From Litomosoides sigmodontis (Eukaryota; Nematoda; Chromadorea; Rhabditida; Onchocercidae), in assembly GCA_963070105.1 (NCBI GenBank), contig OY718807.1:8471983-8535982 (forward strand): 64,000 nucleotides of DNA. Reading direction: 5' to 3'. Of the stretch, positions 38,307 through 52,751 are shown piece by piece. Position numbers and translations under genes: made by a program. Numbering within the stretch: position 1 is the first letter of the stretch; each line of letters begins with the position of its first letter. The notes under the pieces are model-generated. The model was not told where the DNA came from. It was given only the letters and a program-made list of their open reading frames with translations, and made no database searches.

Positions 38307-41300
38307 ATGATGAAGAGACCAGGTAAAAGCTTCATTCAAACTATAATAGCTATATGAAATTAAAACTTTTTTATAATTTCTTGCTAAGTTCCCCCCCTCC
38401 CCCCCCCCCCCCCCCCACTGTTAAATTCTCAGTTAATTGCACCACACTTCGAAGATGTTTTCTTGAGAATTTAATGTGATAGAACAAGAAAATTTGCATA
38501 TTTGGAATAATTTTCACTTCCAAATAAACCTCCTCAATTGCAATCCAATCATTTTCAGTTTATGCATTAAAAGTAAGTTGCTGATTTCATACATGCATCA
38601 TAAAGATCAGGTGTTGAGCGAAACTAATGAAATTAAGAGGTAAAAAAAAAAATTTTTGATCCTTCAACTGCACTCCTCCATTTTCGAATATTTCCATTTT
38701 CTTGGCACTTAATTGCCATTCCAATTGTTATTACTCTGTTATAGCAACTAATTGCCATTTTCATCCTTTCACAAGGAAAAAAACTGATTAAATTCAAGAG
38801 CTCGTTGAATCTACTAATTAAGCATTTTGCTAATTAGTAAATAATCATACTTCTAGATTATACTACAGATTAAGCGCATCGGAAAGTCGATCAAAGCTAT
38901 GCTTCTTACTGTATTTATTCATCATTCCACTTTTTATCACAATTGGTGGTGTTACGTTCTCTGTTAGTAAATTCAACTAGTCATGTATAAGTCGGTGATA
39001 TTTGCATAGCTAAAATAGCTTATCAGTAGCAATATTATCAGTGGTAAATTTTCAACTCGTAATTGACGGTCATAGCAATTATCAATTGTACAGAGTTTTT
39101 TTTTTAAAAAAAAAAAACAAAAATGAAAAAGAAGCTTTGATTATTGCATGTGAAAATGAAGCAAGTTAATTAAAAATATGTATTTTAATCAAATTAAAAT
39201 GTTTCAAATTACAGCTTGTGGAATTAGTTGCATCTGAGGAAGCTAAAATGAGAAATGCTGAAGTTTGTGTAGCTGAACGAAAAATACTAATGAAAAAGCT
39301 GAAAGCAACATTTCAAGAGAATTTTGTAACACTTCTAAATTTCAACTCATTTGAAAATTCAAATTCCACACATGCATGGCAATCCATTGAAGATACTATC
39401 ATCGAGGTTCTGCGCACTTCTCATTCATTTTTGGCCATTTTTAATTAATTGTTCAATTATTATAAATTATTTTGATAAAAATTGAAATTTTTTTAATTAT
39501 CATTAATAATTATTGCTCGAATCATTACTTATATGTGCTTGTTTTGTTTAAATTACATAAACTTTTCTAAAGCAAAAAAAAGGTAGGAGAAATTTTGCGA
39601 AATTTTTTTTTCAGATTGAAAGTTGTCATCGAAAACGACTGTTCGAATTGCTGCCAGTAGAAACGTTTGTATTTCGAAATGCTCTCCTGTACTCATTTGG
39701 TGTGTACACCACAATCGGTTATGGAAATTTAGTAATTTTTTTCGTTTTTTTTTTTTGAAAAATGAAATTTATCGAATTTATGAAGCTCACTTTTCACCGG
39801 CAATATTAAGCTATTAATTGAAATGAATTATTAATTAAGACTAAACTTTCTTTCTTCATTAAAATTAAACGTCATTTAATTAATTATTCCGATAATGTGA
39901 ATTGAATTAACTCAACCGAAGGCATTTGTAGTTTCCACGTACTGTAAAAGGTCGTTTGCTGACAGTTGCGTATGCTATCGTTGGTATTCCACTAAATGCT
40001 GCATTCATCTCGGATCTCGGTGAATTGATTGCTCGAATAGTACATCGTGCTTTACATTGCTTTCAACGATGTATTTTGAATAAGTAATTAAATTTGAAAA
40101 TTAAATTTTTAATTTAATAAATTTTCAAACTTTTTATTTTCTTTTTTTTTGTTTGAAGAAAAACCGACGATCCATGCATTGAATATAAAAAATTATCATT
40201 AATATTGCTAATTGCATTCTTAATGCTTCCAACAATTGCTATTATCGTCAAGGTAATTTTTTCATTTCACAACCATTTTTGTTTCTTTCATTTTTGTTAA
40301 ATTCAAATTACGCGTTAAATCATTCTGCTATGATTTGATTATACGCAAAAGCATTGCGTTGTGATTTTCATTACACACGTAAAAGTATTCTGCTATAATT
40401 AAAATAATAAATCATTTAGAAGGAATGAATTATGCAAATTTGCACACTTATTACATATTCTACCATTTTTTTTTCAATTGCTAAGAGTGATTTTTTTTTG
40501 CAAAAAAAAAAAGAAATAAAAAATGAACTTTTAGGGGGTAGAACATTCACGTGAATGGGACTATGTTGATTCGTTGTATTACACGTTTACGACAGTAACG
40601 CTTATCGGTTTAGGCGATTTCACCCCACAACCATCATACATTCAATTTTTCATTCTAATGCCACTTTTCTTCATTGCTGAAACTCTCTTTGCGCTAGCGC
40701 TTGGCTTCCTTACTGTAAGTTACAATTGCCGTCAACTTCAAACGTGACACCTTTACGTTGCTAAATTTAGGTGATACGTGTAATCGTCGATATTCCTTCC
40801 ATTTCATTTTTCATCAAAATAACGATATCGTAATGATTGCTTGTTTACTTATGTCAATTACAATTTCATTATTTTATACTATAAAATAACAAACAGTTAA
40901 CTTAAGAATTGCATTGGTATTAGAATTTATGATTTTTTAAATTAAAATAACTATTATTGAAAACGATATGCGCAAAGCGTAATGGGACGGATCGTAATTT
41001 TACGCGGTTGTGCACCTCACAAAGTTAAGGAAGAAAAGGAAAGTTCCACTTCCGCCTAACAAATCGAATATTTGAATTTAGTAGACTGGCTATTAATTAG
41101 TATTAGTTAATAAACATACCTCAACGCATACATGTTGTGTCTGTGAATTAATTAACTTTACGCATTGAGCGCAAAATGTAAACATAGACGAAATGTATTT
41201 GAGATAGTGAGGCGTACAATGCTGGCTTATAATCACTTTTTAAACATTTTTTAATTAAATTTTTATTTTAAAATAAAAAATAAAAATTTTAATAATAAAA

Positions 41301-41545
41301 ATTTAGAATACCCAAAAAGAAAGAGTAAATTTTAGCAATAATTTTAATTCAGCAAACTATTTAGCAAAAATTTCATGAATTCTTTCTTGCAGCATTTATA
41401 CCGATATGAATCGGTCATTATGTACAAATTAATTAAGCATAAAATTTCGAGATTTCTATTGCATCGTCGTTTACAGCACATGAAATGTACACTTCAGGAG
41501 GAGAGCTCACGGAATATGCAAGAACTTTCAATGCTAAGTGAATAG
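38307..41545 (+). CDS. two-pore-domain (K2P/TWK) potassium channel subunit
   Basis: Ten exons: 38307-38322, 38559-38572, 38611-38639, 38857-38962, 39215-39406, 39615-39731, 39932-40083, 40159-40252, 40535-40714, 41393-41545. The phases agree and give about 350 residues. The order is M1 (LCFLLYLFIIPLFITIGGVTFS), a long extracellular loop with N-glycosylation-like sites, pore 1 with TTIGYGN, M2 (VAYAIVGIPLNAAFISDLGEL), M3 (LILLIAFLMLPTIAIIV), pore 2 with TVTLIGLGDF, M4 and a short cytoplasmic tail. Dimers of such subunits form background potassium leak channels. GYG in the first pore and GLG in the second are the normal K2P pair. The 14-base second exon is unusually short. The start is the least certain part: the frame before 38307 is open back to 38202 without a good acceptor. 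AATAAA lies at 41555-41560. Confidence 0.9.
38391..38416 (-). repeat. C homopolymer, 25 C's with one T
   Basis: Seven C's, one T, then eighteen C's, inside the first intron of the potassium channel gene. It is G-rich on the minus strand and mirrors the 30-G run 2.6 kb upstream. Confidence 0.9.
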
Positions 41546-41554
41546 CATTCGTTT

Positions 41555-41560
41555 AATAAA
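41555..41560 (+). terminator. polyadenylation signal of K2P gene
   Basis: AATAAA nine bases after the TAG stop codon of the potassium channel gene. Confidence 0.6.
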
Positions 41561-41891
41561 ATCCAATTTATTTTAATTCGAATTACAAAAGTAAATGAGT
41601 GATCGTTTTGCGCAACAGAAATGTGTGCTTGAAATTTAGGCAAAAATTAAACTAAACATAATTTAGGGAAAAGAAATGACTCTTTTTTAAAAAATTTTGC
41701 CTAAATTCAATTTGAAATAAGTTATTAAATGCTTAATATAAAATTTAATAATTACGTTTCACTTTTACATCTTTTATCCAAATATTTTAAAATAGTCTTC
41801 CTTGCACTGTTCCCAAAAAAAATTTTCCTGTAACTGTGACGATGAAGAGCTGCTCGTGCCTTACTCTAATTTCAGGTTTGTTATTAATTAG

Positions 41892-42852
<961 letters not shown>

Positions 42853-43680
42853 TTCCAAATATGCAAATTCAGAGCGAAATATGATTTGAAAATTTTGACG
42901 TGAATTGTCACATGCAATTAAATGCCTTGCTTGAAGTGATGAATCATTGCGCAGTCACATTTGTTATTTCGATTTTTTAAATTGAAAATTTCCTTTCAAT
43001 AAGTAATTTTGTATTTTGCACGTTAGCCAAGTAGAATAGCGCTACTTTACTTACATCACACAACAACGCTACGCGGTATTAAGTGCACAGAAACGTGGTT
43101 AATATGTACAGACATTACTTCTAGCCAACTTGGCCTTTGTTAATTAATATTTTTGTTAATTAAATTTAATTTAAAAAAAATTAAAAAAAATTTTTTAATT
43201 AAAATTTTTGTTAATTAAATTTCCTTAATTAATATCACTTCCGTGTTCGCCAATTTATCAGTGTACGTCAAATTCAATCTTTTTATACAATTTATTTGTG
43301 TAAGATATTTCACCAATGTATTGCTACTAATTGAAATTCACATTGAGAAACGAGCTTTGAATTATTTGAAAATTAATTGTTCACTAATTCACGCAAATCT
43401 GTAAATGATAGGTGGTGAGAGAGATGCGACAAGTGCGCTTCAGCCATAATAAATTATCATGCTAAAAAATAGCTAAATAACATATTGCCATTAATGCACT
43501 AGCTGAAATGTAAAACATTCCGCGACAATATCAGATGCCTCTTTGAAGAGTGGCGGAAGATGGTTGTTGTCGAAGCAGCACGAAGAAAGTTAATATTTTA
43601 TTTAAACAATTTATTAGAATTAATTTGGAATTGTAAAAAAAGATTTAATTAAATTTCAACAAAAGCAAAATCTCATGCAC

Positions 43681-43740
43681 ACACACTCACGTATGTATAT
43701 ATATGCACACACACACGCACGCACGCACGCACGCACACGC
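43681..43740. repeat. CA/GCAC microsatellite
   Basis: CACA and GCAC units with an internal TATATATG part. Confidence 0.85.
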
Positions 43741-44266
43741 ATAATATACTCTAATAAATTAAAGTTCTTTTGATTAATATTTTACATGAGTAATGCAGTT
43801 AATGTTATGAAAAAAAAATTAGTAAAAAAGCACTGATTTAATTTGCGCTTTCTTTTATGCTATAAAATAAAAACAAACAATTGAAACTTTTTAGACGAAT
43901 CGATGGATTTCTCAAAATTTCAATGCAATAATTTTCTGCTAACTAAATTCTCCAAATAAGCATTTAATAATTTCATTGAGGAAAAATTAATAGCTACGAT
44001 ATCTGACGAACCAAATACATTTACTTACTCCAATGACACAACAGCAGTCACACACATTACTTTCTTACATTCATCATTTCATTGAAATACTCACTCACAC
44101 GTGTGGGATAAGCTTCATTAGCATCTGACTGATCATGTGGTAGTGAAGAAGTGAGGTGAACAGCTCAAAAATTCTACCAAATTTTAGAAGTAGAAATGAT
44201 CACGTGTGATACGTTAATTATTTCTGTATGGAATAAAAATTCCGCTTGAGCGATGATTCTTAGGCA

Positions 44267-44272
44267 TTTATT
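44267..44272 (-). terminator. polyadenylation signal of patched-related gene
   Basis: AATAAA on the minus strand, eight bases after the stop codon at 44281-44283. Confidence 0.6.
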
Positions 44273-44280
44273 AAGACGTT

Positions 44281-47200
44281 TTATGATTGATACTTGGTGA
44301 AATGAACGTGAGCGTGTGAGGATGGCACGGGTGCTCCGTGCTCCATCAACGGATATCGAAATCGGAGCGGTATTCGTTCACACGGATCGAGCAGCGATAT
44401 CAGTTGTGGTAACCATAAGAGCGCATGAGTTAGTCCAATCATGTTAACAAGTACCACTGTTTGAAAGAAGACACGTACCAGGTAAGCTGGTATTAATGGT
44501 AGTGTTAGCATGGAGAATAACGTGGAGCAACCAGCTTGTAACACCGGCCAACCAACTACCATCAATGATTCTTGCACCTTGAAATGTTAAAATTTACCGC
44601 CATCATCATCGCATTTTTCATTTTTCAAATGCATCAAACGCATTCATTTTTTTTCAAACAAATAAAAAGAATGAAATAATTAAAACTTCGATGAGATAGT
44701 TAAGACTGTTAAAAATTTCATTTTAATTGGATTAAACTGAGGTGAATTGAACACCGTTTAATTTAATTAGCAATGTAAATGCCCTAACCTTTTGGTGTGC
44801 AGTTGGTTGAGATGACCGATGATATCTGTAGCAGATGTGTATGGAGAAGTCGACAGCTAATCCGATAGCCATTACAATACAGCCCATTGAGACGGAATCC
44901 AAATCACTACCCCAAAGTGATAAGCCACCGCAAACACCCATTGAAATTGATAGCAAACTCCAAGTCATATAAAATACCGATTGCTAAAATGTTACAAAAT
45001 ATTTACAGAAATTAGAAAGCGGAAAATTAAAATTAAAATGAAGTGGCTTTTTGTTAGCTTCTCTCATGACGTCACGTACTCAAATCATTCTTCCTATCTT
45101 CAGCACGGATTCGATCAGTCGTTAGCGATGCTTGTCACGTACTGACACTGACCTGTTTGCTTATCACGCGACGAGGTGACGCGTGACATTTGCTTGCTTG
45201 TCACAATTTTTACCTTATCAGAGAGGAAGAGGACCGACAAGATTGCCATAATGGATATTGCTGATCCGATCGATTGCATAGCCGATGGTGCTATGCTTCT
45301 CCGTTGATCGATCAGGAATGGTGAGAAAATACCGGCCAAAAAGATGTCAAGATCCGGATATTCGGCAATCATTGTGCGCCACTGATGTAATTCATCCTAA
45401 TATTCCATCCGTCAATTTCATTTTTTACTTAATTAGTCGTCGCATTTGATGTTCTCATTAAACATTGCTAGAGTATCCCTCACAGTTTGTTAATTTAAAA
45501 ATAGCAAATTAATTGAATAAATTAAAAGTGTTCGATTAAATTCTCTGTTCGTTTGCTTGCTTGTGTTAATGTTACATTCATGAAAGTTTAATTCGTAATT
45601 AATGTAAACTAATTACGTCATAATTAAATAACCGTTTGCATTCTTTACTTTTACAACGAATTCCCGTATCACTTACGTGTCGCTTATCCCATGAATCAAG
45701 TCCATAAAAACTTGTCTGAAATGCAAAAGCCGCAATACAAGGTTCGCCATTTGTCACGTTGCTTTTCATCTTTACGTACTCTTAAAATTAATGCCATGTT
45801 TAAACGCATACTGCCTATTATTTATTATTATTAATATATAATACTGCGTATTATTATTATTAATTATTATATTATTATTAATTATTACTATTACTATTAT
45901 TATTATTATTAATTATGATGAAATGTAAGAATAAGTAAATCAGTAACGTAATATATTCAAGCAGTAATATATATTTTTGCTCGGAGCAATTACTAACTAA
46001 AACTTTGTGCCCTGACGTACAAGTTGATGATCAGAATTTGGTGAGTTGAGAAATTCGTTAAAATAAAGGGAAGCTCACTCGCAGCCGTTAAACTAAACTT
46101 GATCTTTTCAACATTGTGAAAAAATGAAATAAAAGAAAAAGCAACCTCGATACTGCTGATTATCTGACTGCTCGAAAAAATCGATCAAATATTTCTTTTC
46201 GTAGAAATTTTTGCTGTAATCGATGTCGGGAAAATCATTCAAAAATCGCTGATACTCCCAAAGCCAAAAATTAGTGGACACACGTCCAATACTATAAGGC
46301 GTATGTTCGAGGCGGTAGATTAATTCGTTTACACGACCACGTGCTTCCGCGGTGCGAAAATCCGGTGGATTCATCACGTAAAATATGGGCATTACGTTAT
46401 CCGCCCAAATGTATTTATCTGATAAAAATCATAATACATACAGTAATTTTTACCGTAAATTTGCAAAAATCATAAAGAAATTTTGATTGAAATGATTTTA
46501 TAATAAAAAAACATTTATATAATTATACTATGGTTGTATGAAGTCATATTCTATCGCAAATATTTTTAAATTAAGTGATTTGATATTGCTTATTTAATAC
46601 ATTCGGCGCTGAAACAATTCTGCTAATCATTGCTATTTGCCGTATATATGCCATCCCATTACTGTAATGGATACTGTATGCTATTAACCTATATTTTACC
46701 ATAAGCTTTATCAATGTTCAAACAATTCCGTCTTAATCATCACCATTTAGCTTTGACGGTACGAAACGATCGTTTATTTGTTAGACTCAGGCTTACTGTA
46801 AGCAATGCTCACTGAGTATCACTGAACACTTAAGCAGCACATTAGCAATATAGTGCTTATTGCTTTCAAAAGAATGCCGCCTTATCATTGAAGTGAAATC
46901 TTATGCAATCACTCATTTACAACAAGCAATCTTTCCTCGTCAGCCCAACCACTGAGCTAACTGTCCATTCTTTGGTAATTCAATAATAACACAGGAAGGA
47001 ATCACCTCACTTTATCAACTGATAAATGCCTCAACTACAATTTCAACCGCACTCAAAGAAAAATTAAAAAAAGGATTACAACAACTAATAGTTCCTTCCA
47101 GCAAAATCCTTTTCAAACATTTTCAAATAAAATCGAATTGGCCTGAGCAAAATCATGCAAATAATCTATTCAGTATCATTTACTATTCTTAATAAGAATA

Positions 47201-50200
47201 GCTATTACTACCAACCGTACCATTCATTACTAATGATAGTTATTGTATTTTTTTACTACTATACTTTTATTATTACTGTATTATTATTGTATTTTTATTA
47301 TTATTTGTTATATATTAGGAATGAAGTGGAAAAGTTTTGAAAAGTATTACCATACCAGCAAGATTAATGAATGGTTGAATTGGTGAATCATCACGGATAT
47401 ACTTCCGCGGACTTATATCAACCGAAATTGAAACACAACCATAAATAGCGAATGAGACGTAAAGGAGGAATGAAATGAGGGAGATAATACGTACGTCCCT
47501 ACGTAGTATGAATGGCGCATAAATATTACCGAACCATTGATGAATGTAGGATTCTGAAGGAAGCGATCAAACATCAAACATGTAAAGGGGGGGGGGGGAA
47601 AAAGAATGCTCAGAAATAAGCTTTTCATCTCTAGCTTATCGCTAAGCTATCGTTCAACTTAGCAACTTCCTACTGTAGCCTTCTTTTGCTTCTTGAGTTA
47701 CAGTAGATCGCGTTGGCTCACATTTTCAGGTAGGTAGATAAGAACCCACGTTGAGTGTTGCGCTCATCAGTTGCGCTTCCGTTTGATTTCATTTTGTAGC
47801 AACATGAAATTAGTCCACCGACAGTCTCCTTTCGACCACCGTAGACCATAATTGAAGCATAGAATGTAATTTGAAAGAGATAATCCATCATAATACCGGT
47901 AGCTGTTAGAATGCAAAAATCCGAGACAGCTGGTATTGGACATAGGAAGTAGCCAAGTGCTAAATTACAAATATACATTAATTGTTCAAATTAAATTCAA
48001 AACTTCTTTTAATTTTAACTTATTTAATGCTTTTCATGAAATTAAAATTATCTAGTAGCTCTTGGAAGAAGATAAATTGAAACGCACAAAATTGCATTCC
48101 TCACTTTTTAACTTCTAATTAACAACTAATTAGCAATTAAATGACAGCAAAATAATTGCAGTAATTTCTATCTTATCAAAATTAATCAATAAATTTACCA
48201 AAACAACCAAAATCGGTAACCGATGTTACGGTGATAGATAGACCAGCGTCACTCATCGTCGCTGCCATACGTTTCTCAATGGGTAACTGTCGATCGCTGG
48301 TACGCCATGCGCCTAACATCAGGAACGCGTCATCGACACCTTGTAAGGTACCGAATGCAGTCGTAGGTAGTTGAGAGCAAATGAAGTTAGGAAAACGAAA
48401 GAGAGAGAAGCAAAAAAACGGTTTCACACAAATGCTATTTACCAACAGCAAGGATCAGGAATGGCATTGTGCAGGAGACCGGATTGAAAGATATTCCGAG
48501 CCGGAAGAGCAATCCAAAAGTGCAAATTAATGATAGAATAACCGATATTACTGCCAAATAGCCTTCCAGCGGTTTTGACCTTAAAGCGGAAAAAATAAAC
48601 TTTTAGTAAAAAATAAAAATTAAACATAAAATGTAAAAAAAATAAATAAATGAAAAACATCCAATACGTGGTGTGATACGTGTAATAATACAATTAATTG
48701 TAGACTTCATTACACAATTCCAATCTTTTTGCTTATGTTCAAAATTGAAAAGAGCTAATTTAAGCAACATGAAACTCTTTCAAAAAAAAAAGCTTTTTTC
48801 ATTAAAATTCACGAAAATACGGAAGAAGAAAAAAAGTGATTACTTAGTAATATCTCTGGAATAGTTTGAAAGTATGACGAAAAGCATCAGTTGCAACGAA
48901 ACAATTCCAGCAAACGGTAGCGCTGCTTCGATAATTAAAAGCATTTCATCGTTCATTGCTTTATCGCTTTAAAAAAAAAACTTTTACAAATTTTACAAAT
49001 TTCAAAACAAAAAAAAAGGATGCAAAATTATGAAATAAGGAAAGATAATTTGATTCATTTTGAAACGCTCTAATTAGGAAGAGAAATGAATACAAGAAAG
49101 AGTAGTTTTACTAACAAATGATGCGTGCAAATTATAATTGTAAATTATTAGAAACAATAAAATAGTTAATTATAAGTAATCAAGCGGATGAGTTATGGAT
49201 TGAAATTAAAAGTAATGCAATTGCGCAAACTCTATGGCTATAGCATGAGGAGTGGAGTGGTCCTATTCAGTTGAAATTAATTATTTCAATTAAAATAAGT
49301 GAAATACGAAAAAATTTAAATTGAAAACGTTTACTTATGCGGGATGAAGATAAGCTTTGATTCATTCCTTTTTGAACGCCAAAAATTATCCATCTCATGG
49401 CGGAATGCCACGTATGCTTTCTCCTTTTCAGGTGAGCTTTTGAAATTAATTGACCAATGAACGGTGACCACTTTAGCACTGCTTATTTCGTGCTTTCGTC
49501 CTGTCACATTTACACCATATATTACCTAAAATACAAATGCGTGCATGTGTGAAACTTCACTGAGACAGCAGTGAATTATTAATTAAATTGCGAGTGCAGA
49601 AATCGCCCTACCTGACCAATGTCCTTCGGTCGATTGAACAGATACATCACCGGATATGAAAGTTGCAAATTTGGATTTGAATTAATTTTACCATCTTGAA
49701 AGAGTATTTCTGCTTGCTTTAGCCAAATATTTAAATCATTCGAGCATTTCTGAATTGATGAAAGTGTATGCGCGCTGATTGTGAAATGATAACTCTCTCA
49801 CTCTCTCCCTCTCTCTCTCTCCCTCTCTCTCTCTTCATACATATGTCATGCAACAGTTGAAATTTGATATGAATGTGGCAATAATTTCAAGAGAATATTA
49901 GCATATATTGGTAACGTACATTTGCTTCATAGTCTTTTTGACAGAAATCCTCAAATCGATAAATTTTCCCGTTAAATTCAACGGTGGTATTCATAATTTC
50001 ATTGGTATAACGATAAATTCTACGTAACGTACGTGATTCTAACAAATTTGAGTTCTCTTCGTGTACTGCATAAAATCGAATGACATCAATACGAATGGGA
50101 TCTGAAATTTCATAAATTGAAATTTGCCAAATTCATGTTAAAATTAGCAGTGCAACGATGACAATACGTTGAAAACGTTTGATGCGTGTATACATGTACG

Positions 50201-51045
50201 TACGCATGTGTTTATATGTATGTATACGTATATGTGTGTGTGAGTATATGCGTGTACATTCGTGTATATATGTATATATATATGTGTGTAAATATATTTT
50301 TAAAAATCAAACTTTTACAATAAAAATAACAATTAATTAATTAATAGCAATTCAAAAATAAAATTTTCAAAATTTCTATTACAAGAAAGAAGAGAAATAT
50401 CCATTAAATTTTGTTAAATTTTCTTCCTATCCTTTTTTTTGAAAACATTTTATCAATGAATTTAAAAATTTAACTTCAAAAAAAAAGAAGCAAACCATTA
50501 AGCATGTCAACATGTCGTTTAGCTCTATTTTTATGCTTATAATCAGGAAGGCCTAGCGGCATTTCATTGAACACTGTTGATCTGAACAAATTTAAATGTA
50601 CCAAACTCCTTCGGTAAATTGTCAAAACAAAAGGAAATAAATAGTGTAAAAGTTAATTTCCCAGTAACGAATGCAATTTATTTTATCAGTAAAATGCTGA
50701 TAAGAACAGAGCAAGCACCGACACCTGCCTTTCTCCTTTTCTTTTTTCAAAAAAAAAAAATTTTTTTAATAAATTTTGTTGTGCACTTCATTCCTTCCTC
50801 TCTTCGTACTTGTGTTTACCTATGTTTTCAATCGTTAAATCAATTTCAACCACTTTTAAATCACTTTTTTCTTTTAAACTACTTTTTTTCTTTTCGAAAA
50901 ATAGTCAAAAAGAAGACGGAAAGGAAATTTAACTGTCAAAATAATTAATTGTACGACAAAAATGGTTGTTTCTCCTTTTAGCTGACAAATTTTTGCACCA
51001 ACCATTTTAATATAGAATGAAATTCGTGAACAAAATGAAGGAGAC

Positions 51046-51077
<32 letters not shown>

Positions 51078-51318
51078 GTAGAAGAAGAAAAAAAAGCAAC
51101 CTTTCATATTCCACTCGTACTGGTGCATCCAATGGAACAAATAACTTGTAAAGATTCAAATTAATTGTTAGCGCCGGTAGTCCTGTCATGCAAATTACTG
51201 TTAGCAGTAGTGAGCCAAGTAGGAATCGTTGCGGATAACGGCCCACCAATAGGCCATGGTAGTAGAAGCCTTTGATGAATAAGTCTTCAACTTTCTTATT
51301 GCAACTCTCTTGTTTCAT
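44281..51318 (-). CDS. patched-related protein with sterol-sensing domain
   Basis: Fifteen exons on the minus strand: 51318-51101, 50581-50496, 50101-49920, 49749-49612, 49525-49335, 48966-48844, 48579-48443, 48339-48199, 47959-47750, 47553-47356, 46418-46146, 45780-45677, 45396-45214, 44983-44789, 44577-44281. The phases agree and give about 891 residues, typical of the nematode PTR family. There is one membrane segment near residue 35 and a large extracellular domain. A five-helix sterol-sensing domain follows, from about 285 to 460, with LAVGVDDAFLMLGAWR. After a second extracellular domain comes a second membrane bundle with GLAVDFSIHICYRYH. The GxxxDD and GxxxD motifs are those of RND-type transporters such as Patched and NPC1. 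PTR proteins act in cuticle, moulting and lipid movement. A TTTCAG site lies three bases before the ATG. The exon 9 donor (GTGGGT) was chosen for phase over a nearby GTGAGC. Confidence 0.9.
45818..45915. repeat. ATT-rich imperfect microsatellite
   Basis: Interrupted (TAT/ATT)n in an intron of the patched-related gene. It is the same motif as the very long tract at 55627-56692, but short and impure. Confidence 0.75.
50166..50290. repeat. TG/TA-rich tract
   Basis: Degenerate alternating purine-pyrimidine sequence (TGTATGTATACG, TGTGTGTG, ATATATATGTG) in an intron of the patched-related gene. Such sequence can adopt left-handed DNA in vitro. Confidence 0.7.
51040..51077. repeat. GA microsatellite next to exon 1 donor
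   Basis: (GA)n begins about 25 bases inside the first intron of the patched-related gene. On the transcribed sense it is (CT)n, a long pyrimidine tract immediately after the donor. Confidence 0.85.
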
Positions 51319-52751
51319 ACCCTGAAATTTCGTTTTTTTTTAAAAAAAAAATAAATAGAAAAAAGTGAAACTTTCACGCTAACTATCGTTTACATGAATC
51401 ATTGAAACATTGATCATTAATTAACATTAACATGAATCATTGATCATCATTAATTAATACAATGATAAATCATCCATTAAGCAATCAATCATTATCACCA
51501 CTATTGTTATCAATTGTTATTATTGAAATGATTGATTAGTTAATGAATGATATGATTAATTATCATTATCATTACCATTAGCGTTATTATAATTATTATT
51601 GTTTGCAACAAAAGTGTTTTTTAATTTAGTAAATTAGGAGAGAGTATTCATTTGTTGCTCTGCTAAATGTTAAATATATCCATGTAATTAGACATTTTTA
51701 AGCACAACAAAAAAAAGGCACATTAATACGTAAATAATTTTTGGAATAATTAGAGTAAACAAATAAAACCTAAATTTTACTTCAAAAATTAAATATTCAA
51801 AAAATAAGCAAACGAAAAAGAAAACGCGTTAATTTGTATATTTTCTTTTTTTCTTTTTTTGCTCAAAAAGGAGAGATGAGCAGACAAAGAAAGGAATGGT
51901 CAATTCTGAAATGGTCAGAAAGATGAGAGGAGTGGTAGCAAGCGGTCAGTAAATGTTTTGGTTGCGTTCAATTGGAAACGAAGTAAAACAGTTAATGTGA
52001 TAATTAAATTGGGTAGGGTTGAGATGTGATCGAATAGGACGACGTCTCTTATTTAACGATGACGACGACGACAACAACAACAACAGTGGTAAATTCACTT
52101 CAAAAATTTCCCTTCTTCTTTTATCACACGGATTATCATACTGTCCATCCATCCAGCATCGTACACTTTTCACATTTTACTTAAAATTAATGAGTGATGT
52201 CCACTCTTTCAGCATTCCTCAATCGTTGAACTCATTTCAACTCTCTTTCTCTCTATCTTCCTTACTCTCTCTCTCTCTCTCTCTCTCTCTTTCCTTTATT
52301 TCTCATTTGATTTATTTATCATTATATTTCACTGATATTCACTTATATCACAGACTGTGATATTTTTCAATTGAACCTGTTATCCTGTGTTATTCGTTTC
52401 CTTTCATTCACTTATTTTCCACGTCTAACACCAACGGTCCGATATTTAATTAATGCTAAAAATGATAATTTAAATTGTTTTGATAAAAAAAAAGAGTTTG
52501 AACAATATTTTTATTCAAAAATTATTTTTGCATTAGCTTCATTTCTTTTCAATTTTATGCAATTACTGAGCAATTTTCGATTGGTTAATTTTTAACCAAA
52601 CATAAACTAAAAGATGAATTATTTGATAAAAAGAAATTGAAAAGAATAAAATTTAAAAAAGCCACTAAAATTATAATTGTATAAATAACCGCGTCTTATT
52701 TCACATAACGATTTACTGCGAATTGTAGCAAAATGTTTCACATACAACTAA
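51319..52751. other. intergenic or upstream region
   Basis: Upstream of the minus-strand patched-related gene. A repeated ATGAATCATTGAT-type word (about 51390-51500), a GACGAC/AACAAC stretch (52058-52085) and a CT tract (52265-52291) are present. No gene was recognised. Confidence 0.5.

Larger units (their letters stand above)
42853..44280. other. intergenic region between convergent genes
   Basis: Lies between the plus-strand small gene and the minus-strand patched-related gene, so it holds both 3' ends. No gene was found. It contains a CA/GCAC tract at 43681-43740 and AT-rich mirror-like sequence near 43140-43225. A likely polyadenylation signal for the minus-strand gene is at 44267-44272. 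Confidence 0.6.
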
